Below the pieces are notes generated by a model. It was not told the origin of the DNA and did no database searches. It saw only the letters and a list, made by a program, of their open reading frames with translations. This document shows positions 1 through 7,652 of a stretch of DNA of 64,000 bases, piece after piece. Source of the DNA: Flavobacterium sp. MK4S-17 (GTDB taxonomy: Bacteria; Bacteroidota; Bacteroidia; Flavobacteriales; Flavobacteriaceae). The DNA is taken from positions 1-64,000 of the forward strand of contig NZ_WWEP01000001.1 of assembly GCF_009848495.1 (NCBI RefSeq), read 5' to 3'. The position numbers and the translations under genes were made by a program. Position 1 is the first letter of the stretch; every line of letters begins with the position of its first letter.

Positions 1-1143
1 AAGGTTGATGGCCCCTGTAGCACCGCCGTTGCAGGCAACATTGGTAACCACTGTAGTACCTGAAATATTTGCTATTACATTTTGTACAGAATTAGAATAT
101 GCTTTCGGAGCCGTAGCACCAGTAGCTTCAAGTCTGAAATAATAGCCTGAAAGCAGGGAAGCATTAATTACAGTAAGTGTGTTAGACTGGATACCTGTAG
201 CATTTTCAAAAGTGGGATCAATGTAAGACCAGTCGCTATTATTTGTTGATATCTGCCACCAGTATGATGTGGCATTACTGGCTGTTGCGGTATAAGTTAC
301 AGAACTACCTGCACATACTGTCTGCTGGGTTGGCTGACTTGTAAAAGCTGGAGCCGGAGGAGCAGGAGGGGTGTCAAAACACCCTGAAGGCACTGTTGTA
401 GAAGGATTTGGAGAAAAAGTCAATGTCCAGTTTGAATCATTCATTACAGCCGTGCGTATTTGAGCCGCAGTTGTAAACGGGCTGCCGGAACAGTTAAATT
501 TTCCTGATTGAGGTGAGTTTCCACCTGTAAAAAATGCGCTGGTTCCCGATACCAAACCGGGAGGCATCCGCGAGGCGTTGGGACCTATGGTACAAGGAGC
601 ATCATTCCATGAAGATGCTGACGTGCCACTCCCGCAATTAAAAAAGTTAATACCGGCTATAAATGTAACTCCTCCTCCGGTAACCGATCCGCTACCGCCT
701 TGAAAGGCAATAACCTGGTCGCCTACATTTGACAGTGATAAACCGTTAGAAGAAGTACCCTCGGTAAGTGCTACAGTACCGTTTACGGAAGAGTTTGATG
801 CCAGTGTGGCTGTTAACCCCTTTATCTTTATTTCGGTACCAAAAGGCAGTGCTGAGCCTGAAGTCCAGGTTGCAGTAGATTCTGTAGAACCTGCGCCAAC
901 CCACCCGGAACCGTTATACCCTCTATCAGTAAAACTGATTTGTGTACCTGCCGAGATAGCTTTAAGCAGCACAAATGAGTATTCATCGCCGGCAGAAGGG
1001 GACGGATTAGAATCAAAAGCCGTAAATACAATATCTCCGGCTGCAAGGGTGGTTTGTGAAAAGGCACGATGACCCTGAAGCAACACACCCGTAAAAAGGA
1101 CGACTAAAAATAAAGTCCTGATTGTAAAATAAAAGTGTTTCAT
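1..1143 (-). CDS. Secreted SprB-repeat surface protein, N-terminal part
   Basis: The reading frame is open from an ATG at 1143 to the window edge, so the C-terminal part is missing; 381 codons are visible. The N-terminus (MKHFYFTIRTLFLVVLF, then VLLQGHRAFSQ) is a signal peptide with probable cleavage near AFSQ. It is followed by a Gly/Ser/Thr-rich beta domain that begins AAGDIVFTAFDS and resembles domains of secreted Bacteroidota and cyanobacterial proteins. Next comes a Pro-rich linker (residues about 259-267), an Ig-like PKD-type unit (SQPTQQTVCAGSSVTYTATA), and at the window edge the sequence NVACNGGATGAINL, the opening of a SprB repeat. SprB-repeat proteins are large cell-surface adhesins or gliding proteins exported by the type IX system, whose sorting domain would be at the missing C-terminus. 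It starts 15 bp after the formyltransferase gene on the same strand and may be the last gene of that operon. Confidence 0.8.
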   Translation of the reverse strand, partial: MKHFYFTIRTLFLVVLFTGVLLQGHRAFSQTTLAAGDIVFTAFDSNPSPSAGDEYSFVLLKAISAGTQISFTDRGYNGSGWVGAGSTESTATWTSGSALPFGTEIKIKGLTATLASNSSVNGTVALTEGTSSNGLSLSNVGDQVIAFQGGSGSVTGGGVTFIAGINFFNCGSGTSASSWNDAPCTIGPNASRMPPGLVSGTSAFFTGGNSPQSGKFNCSGSPFTTAAQIRTAVMNDSNWTLTFSPNPSTTVPSGCFDTPPAPPAPAFTSQPTQQTVCAGSSVTYTATASNATSYWWQISTNNSDWSYIDPTFENATGIQSNTLTVINASLLSGYYFRLEATGATAPKAYSNSVQNVIANISGTTVVTNVACNGGATGAINL

Positions 1144-1158
1144 ATACAGTAAGTTAAA

Positions 1159-2094
1159 TTAAATACTAAAAAAGCGGTCTCCTTTTTTCATTCCGAAACC
1201 GGATAGCCGGTAAGCCGGCATAAAACCTTCATCTGTAAAGATGATATCTACATTCAGCTGTGTGTTGCCACTGCACTGAACTGTTATTCCCCCTGATTTT
1301 TCTATGGACAGCACAGTTCCGGGTATTTGCCTTTCTTCCCTAATACCTTCAGCTGCGACAGCCTCTACAATGCGGATATTCCACCCGTTCCATTGCGTAT
1401 AGGCACCTTTGTTCCAGGGGTTGCAGGCTCTTGTAAGCGCCTGCACAGAATGTGCATCCTGTGTTTCCCAATTAATACACACTTCGCGTGCGCCCGGCCT
1501 TTTGTAATATTTGGCCAGTATCTCGTCCTGAGGTATGCCATTTATACTATTATTTATCACGGTCAGTACTTCGGGCAATATATTAGCACCAAGATAGGAA
1601 AGCTGTGTACACAGCAGCCCATGTGTGGAAAAAGCATCAATAGGTAGTATTTTCTTCATGATAATCGGCCCACAATCAATCTGTTCTTCAATAGAATGAA
1701 CCGTAATGCCTGTTTCGGTACGTTGCTGCCTGAGCGATTCAAATACCGGGTCGGCACCCCGCATTTCGGGCAGCAGGCCATAGTGAAAATTATAAAACCT
1801 GCCGGAATACCTATTGAGCACCTCAGATGGAAGTTTCCAGGGAAAGGTCATGGTAAAGGCATATTTTACCCCTGCCAGCATTAGTTTGTTTAACTGAGGG
1901 ATGAGAGTTTCTTTTTTGAGAATAATTAAAGGGATGCCTGCCTGTTTTGCATAAACAGAGCAAAAGTCCATAATATCCTTATTACCGGAAGGTGTCCCTA
2001 TTGCATACAAAAGCCCCATTTCATGAAGGGACTGTATTGCAGGCAGGGCCATACGGTTATTGCATAAAATGGCTATGTGGCGATTTATAGTCAT
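1159..2094 (-). CDS. Formyltransferase-fold protein (Fmt/ArnA-like)
   Basis: This 311-residue protein has the formyltransferase catalytic layout. An N-terminal Rossmann-like segment is followed by FYNFHYGLLPEMRGADP (about residues 111-127), which matches the N-x-H-P...LP.yRG signature, and by ETGITVHSIEEQIDCGPI, which matches the family's ETGvT...iD.GpI segment with its aspartate. The family moves a formyl group from 10-formyltetrahydrofolate to an amine, on Met-tRNA or on amino sugars. The variable C-terminus does not look like a clear Met-tRNA formyltransferase domain, and the operon context (collar proteins, oxygenase, PBP-fold protein) argues against a housekeeping fmt. The start codon overlaps the stop of the upstream gene by 4 bp (ATGA), which indicates translational coupling. 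The substrate is unknown. Confidence 0.75.
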   Translation of the reverse strand: MTINRHIAILCNNRMALPAIQSLHEMGLLYAIGTPSGNKDIMDFCSVYAKQAGIPLIILKKETLIPQLNKLMLAGVKYAFTMTFPWKLPSEVLNRYSGRFYNFHYGLLPEMRGADPVFESLRQQRTETGITVHSIEEQIDCGPIIMKKILPIDAFSTHGLLCTQLSYLGANILPEVLTVINNSINGIPQDEILAKYYKRPGAREVCINWETQDAHSVQALTRACNPWNKGAYTQWNGWNIRIVEAVAAEGIREERQIPGTVLSIEKSGGITVQCSGNTQLNVDIIFTDEGFMPAYRLSGFGMKKGDRFFSI

Positions 2095-3221
2095 GAATCT
2101 AAACAGGCATAAGCATTAAGCCAGGAATTGGCAGTAGTAGTCCTTATAAAATCTATATCATGTTGCAAACGTTCGCGATCTATATCCAAGCCTCTGGCTT
2201 CCGTTATATTTGTTAAGTAGCAGTTACCGGTTTCTTTATTCTTTGTAACTGTGGCATAATATACAGGTGCTTCCGAAAAACCAGTCTCGGGGTTCATATA
2301 TATTTTGCCCCGCGGAGAATTTATGCTGATATTCCCTGACAGTTCGCCGTTTGTAGCTGCTATGTATAAGGCAGCTTCCCATCCAAGTAACGAAAAAATA
2401 TTTGCTTTGCCTTGCCTTATGCCCTCCATAGCAGCTACAAACTCCCGGTTATCATTAGAATCCATAGCAACTGACCACGGCACGGCACATTGCCAGTCAC
2501 GCCCCGGGTAAGGGATTTTTCCCAGCCATTGCTCTTCGGCAATGAAGCCGCTTCCATAGGTGTTGTGGGAAACTATAAGGTTAAGTTTTGTGCTTTCCCT
2601 AAAAAAATCTTCAGCCATGTCGCCGCAAAAAGTAGCAAACAAAGCAGTCTTGTTATTATCCTGCAAATATTCCGCCAGCGGTTCAAGGGTAAAATCTTCT
2701 CTGCGCAAAGGCGTGACGTGGCTAAAGGCCACGCCTGCATTTTTTTCTTCGGCTGCAGCCGAATATACATAAGGCAGGCGGTATCCGGCATCATAAAAAG
2801 AGCAGGCAAAAGCAAAGTTACTGTTGCCCTGTTCTATAGCTTTTCGTACTATGGCTCTTGCGCAAAGTGCCCCCTGCAAAGAAATAAAACGTGCATTAGA
2901 CAGCCTTTCCAGAAACTGAGGAAAATGATAGCCACTGTCGAGCACTAAAAGCTGTTTTCCCGCGCTTACAAAAAGAGGGTGTATAAACTCGGCTGCCATA
3001 GGGTTTATATAAGCGATAATCAGATCTGTACCGTCAAGCAGCATTTGTTCGCTTTGGGCATATATTTCCTCGTTTTTACCAGCTATGCCTATTCCTGCCG
3101 ACACTATTTGATGGCTATTTTCAATACCCTGCATTTTTAAGGCCTGTTTAAAGCCGTCCATAATGTCAAAAGACATTGATGGATATATGACCGATCTGGG
3201 CAAGAGTAATCCTATTTTCAT
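2091..3221 (-). CDS. Cytosolic type-1 periplasmic-binding-protein-fold protein
   Basis: This 376-residue protein starts MKIGLLLPRSVIYPSMSFDI and continues with repeated alpha/beta elements: a segment around GTDLIIAYINPMAAEFI, then GKQLLVLDSGYHFPQF and NKTALFATFCGDMAEDF. This is the layout of Leu/Ile/Val-binding-type (PBP1) receptors of ABC transporters and amide sensors. No signal peptide or lipobox is present, so unlike normal ABC receptors it should stay in the cytoplasm and may sense or scaffold a small ligand. It lies between the collar-protein genes and the formyltransferase, overlapping the latter by 4 bp, and is separated from the collar genes by a 13-bp stem-loop. The ligand is unknown. 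Confidence 0.65.
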   Translation of the reverse strand: MKIGLLLPRSVIYPSMSFDIMDGFKQALKMQGIENSHQIVSAGIGIAGKNEEIYAQSEQMLLDGTDLIIAYINPMAAEFIHPLFVSAGKQLLVLDSGYHFPQFLERLSNARFISLQGALCARAIVRKAIEQGNSNFAFACSFYDAGYRLPYVYSAAAEEKNAGVAFSHVTPLRREDFTLEPLAEYLQDNNKTALFATFCGDMAEDFFRESTKLNLIVSHNTYGSGFIAEEQWLGKIPYPGRDWQCAVPWSVAMDSNDNREFVAAMEGIRQGKANIFSLLGWEAALYIAATNGELSGNISINSPRGKIYMNPETGFSEAPVYYATVTKNKETGNCYLTNITEARGLDIDRERLQHDIDFIRTTTANSWLNAYACLDS

Positions 3222-3240
3222 GTATTTGATATTTAATGCT

Positions 3241-3276
3241 ATTCCCCTAACAATTTTTTATGGTTGTTAGGGGAAT
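3241..3276. other. Perfect 13-bp intercistronic stem-loop
   Basis: Arms 3241-3253 and 3264-3276 are exact reverse complements with a 10-nt loop. It lies in the 76-bp gap between the third collar gene and the PBP-like gene. On the minus strand it is not followed by a clear T run, so it may be an mRNA-stabilising or partial-termination hairpin that lowers expression of the two downstream genes relative to the collar genes. Confidence 0.6.
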
Positions 3277-3297
3277 ATTAATTAATATTTATTCACT

Positions 3298-3843
3298 TTA
3301 GCCCCTCGAAGGGAAAATGCCCCATAAGCAAATAATATAGTTCATCCCTAAATAAGGCTGTTCAATATTCATAGGCTGATTGCTTCCTACAGCACTTATA
3401 TTTACAGCAGTTTGCACCTGTCGCATTGTTGTATCGGGAGTTGCAGAACTATACAGCCCCTGCAATGCGGCAAGATTGGTATTAGAAGGCGATCCGCTAT
3501 CTCCCGAATCAGAATACACAGGGATATTCACTGCCGTATTAGGTACAGGATAATGCATATGAGCAGGCAGATTAGCCAAAGTAGCAGTAGCCGTTGGTGT
3601 TCCTGTCATCTCGCCAAGCTTGAATGAGGAAACAGCAGGGGCTGTACCTGTGCCAACAGGAACGCGACCCCGCATATCGGGTAAAGCAAAAGTCTGGACG
3701 CCATTGCCCCCATACATTGTTCCTAATAGACTGAATAGTGCCTGGTTAGTATTGATGGACAGCAACTGTCCTGCACAGTATGCCCATGTTTTAGGCTCAA
3801 ACGGGCCGGCAAACATTCTTATTTCTGACATTGTTCCTTCCAT
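3298..3843 (-). CDS. Phage tail collar / microcystin-dependent-type protein (copy 3)
   Basis: This 181-residue protein opens with MSEIRMFAGPFEPKTWAYC, followed by LFSLLGTMYGGNGVQTFALPD and MRGRVPVGTG, the signature of the phage tail collar domain found in short tail fibres and in the microcystin-dependent MdpB proteins. A central Ser/Thr/Asn-rich variable stretch is followed by the conserved ending QPYLGMNYIICLWGIFPSRG. It is the most divergent of three tandem paralogues and has Ala in place of the usual Asp in the YC(D/A)G motif. No signal peptide is present. No other phage structural genes surround it, so this is a stand-alone bacterial collar family and not a prophage tail. Members are thought to form trimeric surface or particle-associated proteins; the role here is unknown. 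Confidence 0.85.
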   Translation of the reverse strand: MEGTMSEIRMFAGPFEPKTWAYCAGQLLSINTNQALFSLLGTMYGGNGVQTFALPDMRGRVPVGTGTAPAVSSFKLGEMTGTPTATATLANLPAHMHYPVPNTAVNIPVYSDSGDSGSPSNTNLAALQGLYSSATPDTTMRQVQTAVNISAVGSNQPMNIEQPYLGMNYIICLWGIFPSRG

Positions 3844-3876
3844 AATTTTAATGCTTTTAGAGTTAAAACCAGTTAA

Positions 3877-4413
3877 TTAATTTCTGGAAGGAAAGATACC
3901 TTCCAGGCAAATGATGTAATTGAGTGCCGTAACAGGCTGCATAATGTTAAAGGGCACTGCCATACCCGTAGCGCTAAGCGTTAATGGTGTAGTGATAGGA
4001 GCCAAATGCGAATCCGGTTGTTCGGAAGAGTAAGCTCCGTTGGTTGATGCCAGCACTGCATCTGTAGGTCCGCCTGATCCTGCTCCCGACGAGGCAGGAG
4101 TAGTTATGTTAGCCAAACCAATGTGAGTATGGGCAGGCATTTGATTTATTGTCATCGTTACTGTTTCTGTACCGCCCACCTCTCCTAAACTTACACCGGG
4201 GAGACCAGGGCCCGTACCTGTGCCTATGGCTATGCGGCTGTAAAAGTTGGGAAGCTCAAAATTTGTGATCCCATCACCGCCATAAGTATCGCCAATTACT
4301 GCATACAAAGCTGAATATTCACTAATACTTAAGGCTGTGCCGTCACAATAGGCCCAGCTTCGGGGAGCAAAGTTCCCTGCAAATAAGCGGATTTCTCCAA
4401 TTGTACCTTCCAT
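3877..4413 (-). CDS. Phage tail collar / microcystin-dependent-type protein (copy 2)
   Basis: This 178-residue paralogue of its two neighbours begins MEGTIGEIRLFAGNFAPRSW and has the collar signature YCDGTALSISEYSALYAVIG, then DTYGGDGITNFELPNFYSRIAIG. The MPAHTH motif precedes the variable region (Gly/Ser/Ala/Thr-rich, about residues 102-130), and the ending is NYIICLEGIFPSRN. The three copies have near-identical N- and C-termini and differ mainly in the central segment, the pattern expected of duplicated fibres with different binding faces. It is 33 bp upstream of copy 3 and 48 bp downstream of copy 1 on the same strand, so the three are probably co-transcribed. Confidence 0.87.
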   Translation of the reverse strand: MEGTIGEIRLFAGNFAPRSWAYCDGTALSISEYSALYAVIGDTYGGDGITNFELPNFYSRIAIGTGTGPGLPGVSLGEVGGTETVTMTINQMPAHTHIGLANITTPASSGAGSGGPTDAVLASTNGAYSSEQPDSHLAPITTPLTLSATGMAVPFNIMQPVTALNYIICLEGIFPSRN

Positions 4414-4461
4414 ATGATAATATTTTTAAAGTTTAATTTTTTACTAAAATCACTAGGTTAA

Positions 4462-5001
4462 TTATTGACGGGCAGGAAAAACCCCATACATGCAAATAAT
4501 ATAGTTCATGCCTATTACGGGCTGCATTATATTAAAAGGCATAGAGCTTCCTGCAATACCTATGCTGGCATTGTATGGTATAGGCTTAAGGTGTGTGTCG
4601 GTCTCCTCTGTGGTATACATTTGTGGCTTGGAAGCTAAAACATTACCTGTGGGACTCCCGGTAGTTCCTTCATCTGAATAAGTGGGGATTGTTACATTTA
4701 CACTTGCGGCATGTGTGTGTGGCGGCAGATTAACCGAGGTAAGGGTGACAGTATTCACCCCTATGCTTTCCCCTAAAGAATAATAACTAAGCCCGGGGCC
4801 CTGGCCGGCTCCTATAGCCGTGCGGCCGCGAAGATCGGGCAGTGCAAAAGTTTGTACACCATCACCTCCGTAGGTGGTGCCCAAAATTGAATACAGTGCT
4901 GTGTTTGACCTGATGGCAATTATACTGCCATCACAGTACCACCACGATTTTGGGGCAAAAGAAGCGGCAAAGAGGCGGATTTCTCCAATAGTTCCTTCCA
5001 T
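4462..5001 (-). CDS. Phage tail collar / microcystin-dependent-type protein (copy 1)
   Basis: This 179-residue protein is the first of three tandem collar paralogues. It has MEGTIGEIRLFAASFAPKSW, WYCDGSIIAIRSNTALYSIL, TTYGGDGVQTFALPDLRGR and the closing NYIICMYGVFPARQ. The central region (about residues 95-140) carries Pro/Ser/Thr-rich sequence and is the divergent part. The gene follows the 2OG-Fe(II) oxygenase by 48 bp. The oxygenase could hydroxylate residues of these fibres, but that link rests only on gene order. Confidence 0.87.
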   Translation of the reverse strand: MEGTIGEIRLFAASFAPKSWWYCDGSIIAIRSNTALYSILGTTYGGDGVQTFALPDLRGRTAIGAGQGPGLSYYSLGESIGVNTVTLTSVNLPPHTHAASVNVTIPTYSDEGTTGSPTGNVLASKPQMYTTEETDTHLKPIPYNASIGIAGSSMPFNIMQPVIGMNYIICMYGVFPARQ

Positions 5002-5049
5002 AATCAGTTGGTTTAAAATGAAACATAAAATGATTTTTGTCTTGGTTTG

Positions 5050-5727
5050 TTATTCACTCCATTTCCGGAGCAGGTTACTGTAATTTTGTTGTAAAATATT
5101 CAATTCCGGCTTGTTGTTCCCTGAATTGCCCAAACTGTTAATTACCTCGCGCAGGCTATTAAGTATGGCTCTCTCTTCAGTTCCCTTAACAAGGCTTTGT
5201 ATCCAGGTAACTGCCACGTGCCTTTCACCTCTTATTAGTTCCCTTACCCTGTGTAACTGCGCGCATGGATAGCAAATAGCATCGCCTTTATCAAGTTTAT
5301 AAAGTATGTTTCCCGCCGGGGCGCTTAGTTCCAGTTCCCCGCCTTCATACTCCGAAGGATCGTTAAGAAATATTGTCATTGCAATATCCGTGCGCATCAT
5401 GTTACCCATCAGGGGGCTGTCTACATGCCATCCATATCCTTCCCCTGTAGTATATCTGCTTATAAGAAAGGGGTAAATGTTTTTTGGGAAAGTAGCATTT
5501 CTAAACAGTTCATTTTGGTTGATTGCCGTAAGCAGGATTTGCTGAACACCCATATACTGGCTACTTTGCATATTCATTTGCTGGTTATGCTTTACTTCAC
5601 GTGCAGCATTTGACGCGGTATTTTTTCCGTCATCATAAGGGGCTTCTGATATCAGATCCACTATATCCTGCAGCTGGTTATCGTTTAGCAATTGCTTAAT
5701 ACGGAAGTATGTGTTCGAGTCGTTCAT
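5050..5727 (-). CDS. 2OG-Fe(II) oxygenase, PKHD-hydroxylase type
   Basis: This 225-residue protein has the double-stranded beta-helix iron site of prolyl-4-hydroxylase-like (PiuC/YbiX) enzymes: GWHVDS (HxD pair, about residues 118-123), the distal histidine in YPCAQLHRV, and the 2-oxoglutarate-binding arginine in GERHVAVTWIQS. FLNDPSEYEGGELEL is the typical strand between the iron ligands. These enzymes hydroxylate a protein or small-molecule substrate using O2 and 2-oxoglutarate. It is the promoter-proximal gene of the minus-strand operon that continues through the collar genes. A long AT-rich spacer (5728-6384) lies upstream and should contain the promoter. The substrate is not known; the collar proteins are obvious candidates. 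Confidence 0.85.
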   Translation of the reverse strand: MNDSNTYFRIKQLLNDNQLQDIVDLISEAPYDDGKNTASNAAREVKHNQQMNMQSSQYMGVQQILLTAINQNELFRNATFPKNIYPFLISRYTTGEGYGWHVDSPLMGNMMRTDIAMTIFLNDPSEYEGGELELSAPAGNILYKLDKGDAICYPCAQLHRVRELIRGERHVAVTWIQSLVKGTEERAILNSLREVINSLGNSGNNKPELNILQQNYSNLLRKWSE

Positions 5728-6384
5728 CTATAGCAAATATATTATTAATAAAATATATTATTATATTATTGTTATGGATTTTTTTTACATTTTATTAATA
5801 TTTTTAAGCTTTAATTAAATAATAAATAATATTTAACCTATTTTATTTGTTTTTTTTGGATTAAAAATAAGCTTGAATAGCCAGTTGCTCATTTCATTAA
5901 TCATAATGTCCATACCTAACAAAATGATAATGTCGCCTTCCACAGCGGGTTTCACCAAGTCTTGGTTACCGGGTTAAGCTGGCGTGGGGGTATTAGGCCG
6001 GTAAAAATCGATGACCATTTATACAATACTAACTTACTCAATGTTAATGGTTTATTATTGCGTAGAATTACCTGTTTTTAAAAACAGGTGTTTTTACTTA
6101 TAAAAATGTCTGTAATATTTATCAATTAGATAAATGAGCCATTTCTGCGATTCAGAATATTTTTTTGTCTGGGTAATAGTAGGATACAAATTTGAGCCAA
6201 ACATCACCAGATAAAGATAAAGTTGCTAAAAATAAAAAACCAATTAAATTACTGTTTTATAAAAATTTAACTGGTTTTGTTTGTGATGTTTTGTATAGTT
6301 TTGCGCCTGCTATTTACCGATGCAGAAAGTAATGCACCCTTATAATATGTGGTGTTCTAAAAGCAAATCAATGAATACTCAATA
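5728..6384. other. 657-bp non-coding spacer at island edge
   Basis: No convincing coding sequence is present on either strand. Positions 5728-5870 are extremely AT-rich and precede the oxygenase gene, so they probably hold its promoter. A GC-richer patch (about 5935-6015) contains the short palindrome CCAAGTCTTGG and could be a remnant of a boundary or older gene. A terminator-like hairpin lies at 6071-6095. The spacer separates the collar operon from the AT-rich defence island and is the most likely left junction of that island, but no attachment-site repeat could be recognised by eye. Confidence 0.5.
6071..6095 (+). terminator. Intrinsic terminator-like hairpin
   Basis: The arms CCTGTTTTT and AAAAACAGG (6071-6079, 6080-6088) are perfectly complementary and are followed by TGTTTTT. 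The related hairpin at 61275-61305 shares the CCTG...CAGGTGTTTTT form. No gene ends just upstream on the plus strand, so this may be the relic of a lost gene or the end of an unrecognised transcript. Confidence 0.45.
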
Positions 6385-7017
6385 TTATTTATAATTTTCC
6401 CTTTTATTTCGATTGACATGATTTTTAATTGAATTAATTTTTAACAAATCTACTTTTGAATTTGCGAAAGGAAAATAATCAGCTATATTATCTAATTCAA
6501 ATAAATTTAATCCTGATTTTAATTCAACATATTTCAAGATCATTTTAAACTCCGTCTCTCTTGGATTTTGACTTTCTGCAAAGTATATATATAAATCGTC
6601 AAGACAAGATAGCAATTTTATCCAATAACCACCAGTATGAGGACCCTTTTTTCCAACTTTGTGAATATAAAATTGATTAATTCTTTTTTGAATTGGATTG
6701 GTTTTAGAAGTTGATTCGCCAATATATAATATATTTTCATTTTCATCCCAAAATCTCATGAGATAGTGCTTTACTTGGCTAATACAAAATACTTTCTCAT
6801 TTTCAATTTCTAAATTGGGAGCATCATTCAGCCAACTATTAAAAGTTTGTTGACAAATATTTAGTTCAATTTTATTTTGATTGTGTATCAAAGGATCATT
6901 TGATGTTGAGATTACATAAACTCCATTAATATTTGCATCTAATTTCTCATTCCACTTATATGGCTTAGAATATTTTAAATTAACTGTCTTAAAAAGAGAA
7001 TCAACTGAAATAGACAT
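6385..7017 (-). CDS. GIY-YIG nuclease-fold protein at end of RM operon
   Basis: This 210-residue protein carries the GIY-YIG signature in degenerate form: NGVYVIS (residues 31-37) and LYIGES (97-102), followed by a basic helix with R112 (IQKRINQFY) and acidic residues E154/E156 (PRETEFK) where the family has its metal-binding glutamate. The first tyrosine motif reads GVY, a common variant. GIY-YIG domains cut DNA in homing and restriction enzymes and in UvrC. It is the last gene of the hsdS-ATPase-HNH-hsdM-membrane operon and begins 3 bp after the preceding stop, so it is very likely co-translated and part of the same defence system. Direct involvement in cleavage is an inference. Confidence 0.6.
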   Translation of the reverse strand: MSISVDSLFKTVNLKYSKPYKWNEKLDANINGVYVISTSNDPLIHNQNKIELNICQQTFNSWLNDAPNLEIENEKVFCISQVKHYLMRFWDENENILYIGESTSKTNPIQKRINQFYIHKVGKKGPHTGGYWIKLLSCLDDLYIYFAESQNPRETEFKMILKYVELKSGLNLFELDNIADYFPFANSKVDLLKINSIKNHVNRNKRENYK

Positions 7018-7020
7018 GGT

Positions 7021-7335
7021 TTACTGTTTAATTTTTAGATCATCAAAATGATCTATTTTACTAAATAATTTTGATTTTGCAAAAGTAATACTAAGTATCC
7101 AGATTAAAATTGTGGACAATATAAATGAAAACAAATATCTTAGTGACTGGTTACAACATTCTTGCATTAAATTTAGATTATGAAAAAGGAGAAATCCCCA
7201 AGTAACAGTAACTATATAAGAAAAAAGGATAGCTACTTTTGAGGTTGATATATTTGCTCCCATTATTGGACTAGCGTAATTATTTTGGGTATTTTTATTG
7301 GCATGTATAAAATAGATTCTTTTTTTTTCGTCCAT
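7021..7335 (-). CDS. C-terminal half of a frameshift-split membrane protein
   Basis: This 104-residue frame overlaps the preceding one and starts within its A9 run (MDEKKRIYFIHANKNTQ). It contains MGANISTSKVAILFSYIVTV followed by a second hydrophobic helix (YLFSFILSTILIWILSITFA), giving two membrane segments. Reading through the run with a +1 or -2 shift would join ...EIFGWTKKK to RIYFIHANKN and give one protein of about 210 residues with four membrane segments. That architecture resembles RipA-like membrane proteins often encoded in type I restriction loci (family recalled, not checked). Independent translation from this ATG is possible, but the split looks like a broken, phase-variable or slippage-decoded gene. 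Confidence 0.6.
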   Translation of the reverse strand: MDEKKRIYFIHANKNTQNNYASPIMGANISTSKVAILFSYIVTVTWGFLLFHNLNLMQECCNQSLRYLFSFILSTILIWILSITFAKSKLFSKIDHFDDLKIKQ

Positions 7336-7652
7336 CCAAATATTTCTTTTTCATAATTGTTCACGAGCGTGATAAAATTTATATTCCAATAATAATACCC
7401 TTTCATGCTCCAGTACCATAAACATGAGAATGTAAAGCCCAGAGAAATTATAAGAAACTCTAATAGCTTTTTATTTTCGAAATATTCACTACATACAACT
7501 GTATAATATGCAACTAAAATAGCTCCAATTGCTACATAAAAATAACTAGCCCATTTATTAAAATTGTCATAATGAAAATTTCGAGCAGTTATTAAAATTT
7601 TATATTTTTCGAAGTCTTCGTTTGATATTTTATTTTTAGTTTTTTTACTCAT
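7263..7652 (-). CDS. N-terminal half of a frameshift-split membrane protein
   Basis: This 129-residue protein begins with a charged region (MSKKTKNKISNEDFEKYKI), then has two hydrophobic segments (about residues 36-52 and 65-85, YFYVAIGAILVAYYTVVC and LEFLIISLGFTFSCLWYW), then KGYYYWNINF and an acidic helix. After GWTKKK the frame runs into an unrelated tail ending at 7263, while the overlapping frame carries the natural continuation. The start overlaps hsdM by 8 bp, so it is translationally coupled to the methyltransferase. The two-helix plus W-Y-K-Y organisation resembles RipA-type membrane proteins of type I RM loci; this is inference from remembered family features. Confidence 0.6.
   Translation of the reverse strand: MSKKTKNKISNEDFEKYKILITARNFHYDNFNKWASYFYVAIGAILVAYYTVVCSEYFENKKLLEFLIISLGFTFSCLWYWSMKGYYYWNINFITLVNNYEKEIFGWTKKKESILYMPIKIPKIITLVQ
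7320..7328 (-). repeat. A9 homopolymer (slippage site)
   Basis: Nine consecutive T on the plus strand (A on the coding strand) lie exactly where the frame of the membrane-protein gene is broken. Runs of this length slip during replication or transcription and can restore or break the frame. A sequencing error is the simple alternative. Confidence 0.7.

Noticed and set aside
3298..5001. Prophage tail region
   Set aside because: The collar genes have no other tail, capsid, terminase or lysis genes around them.
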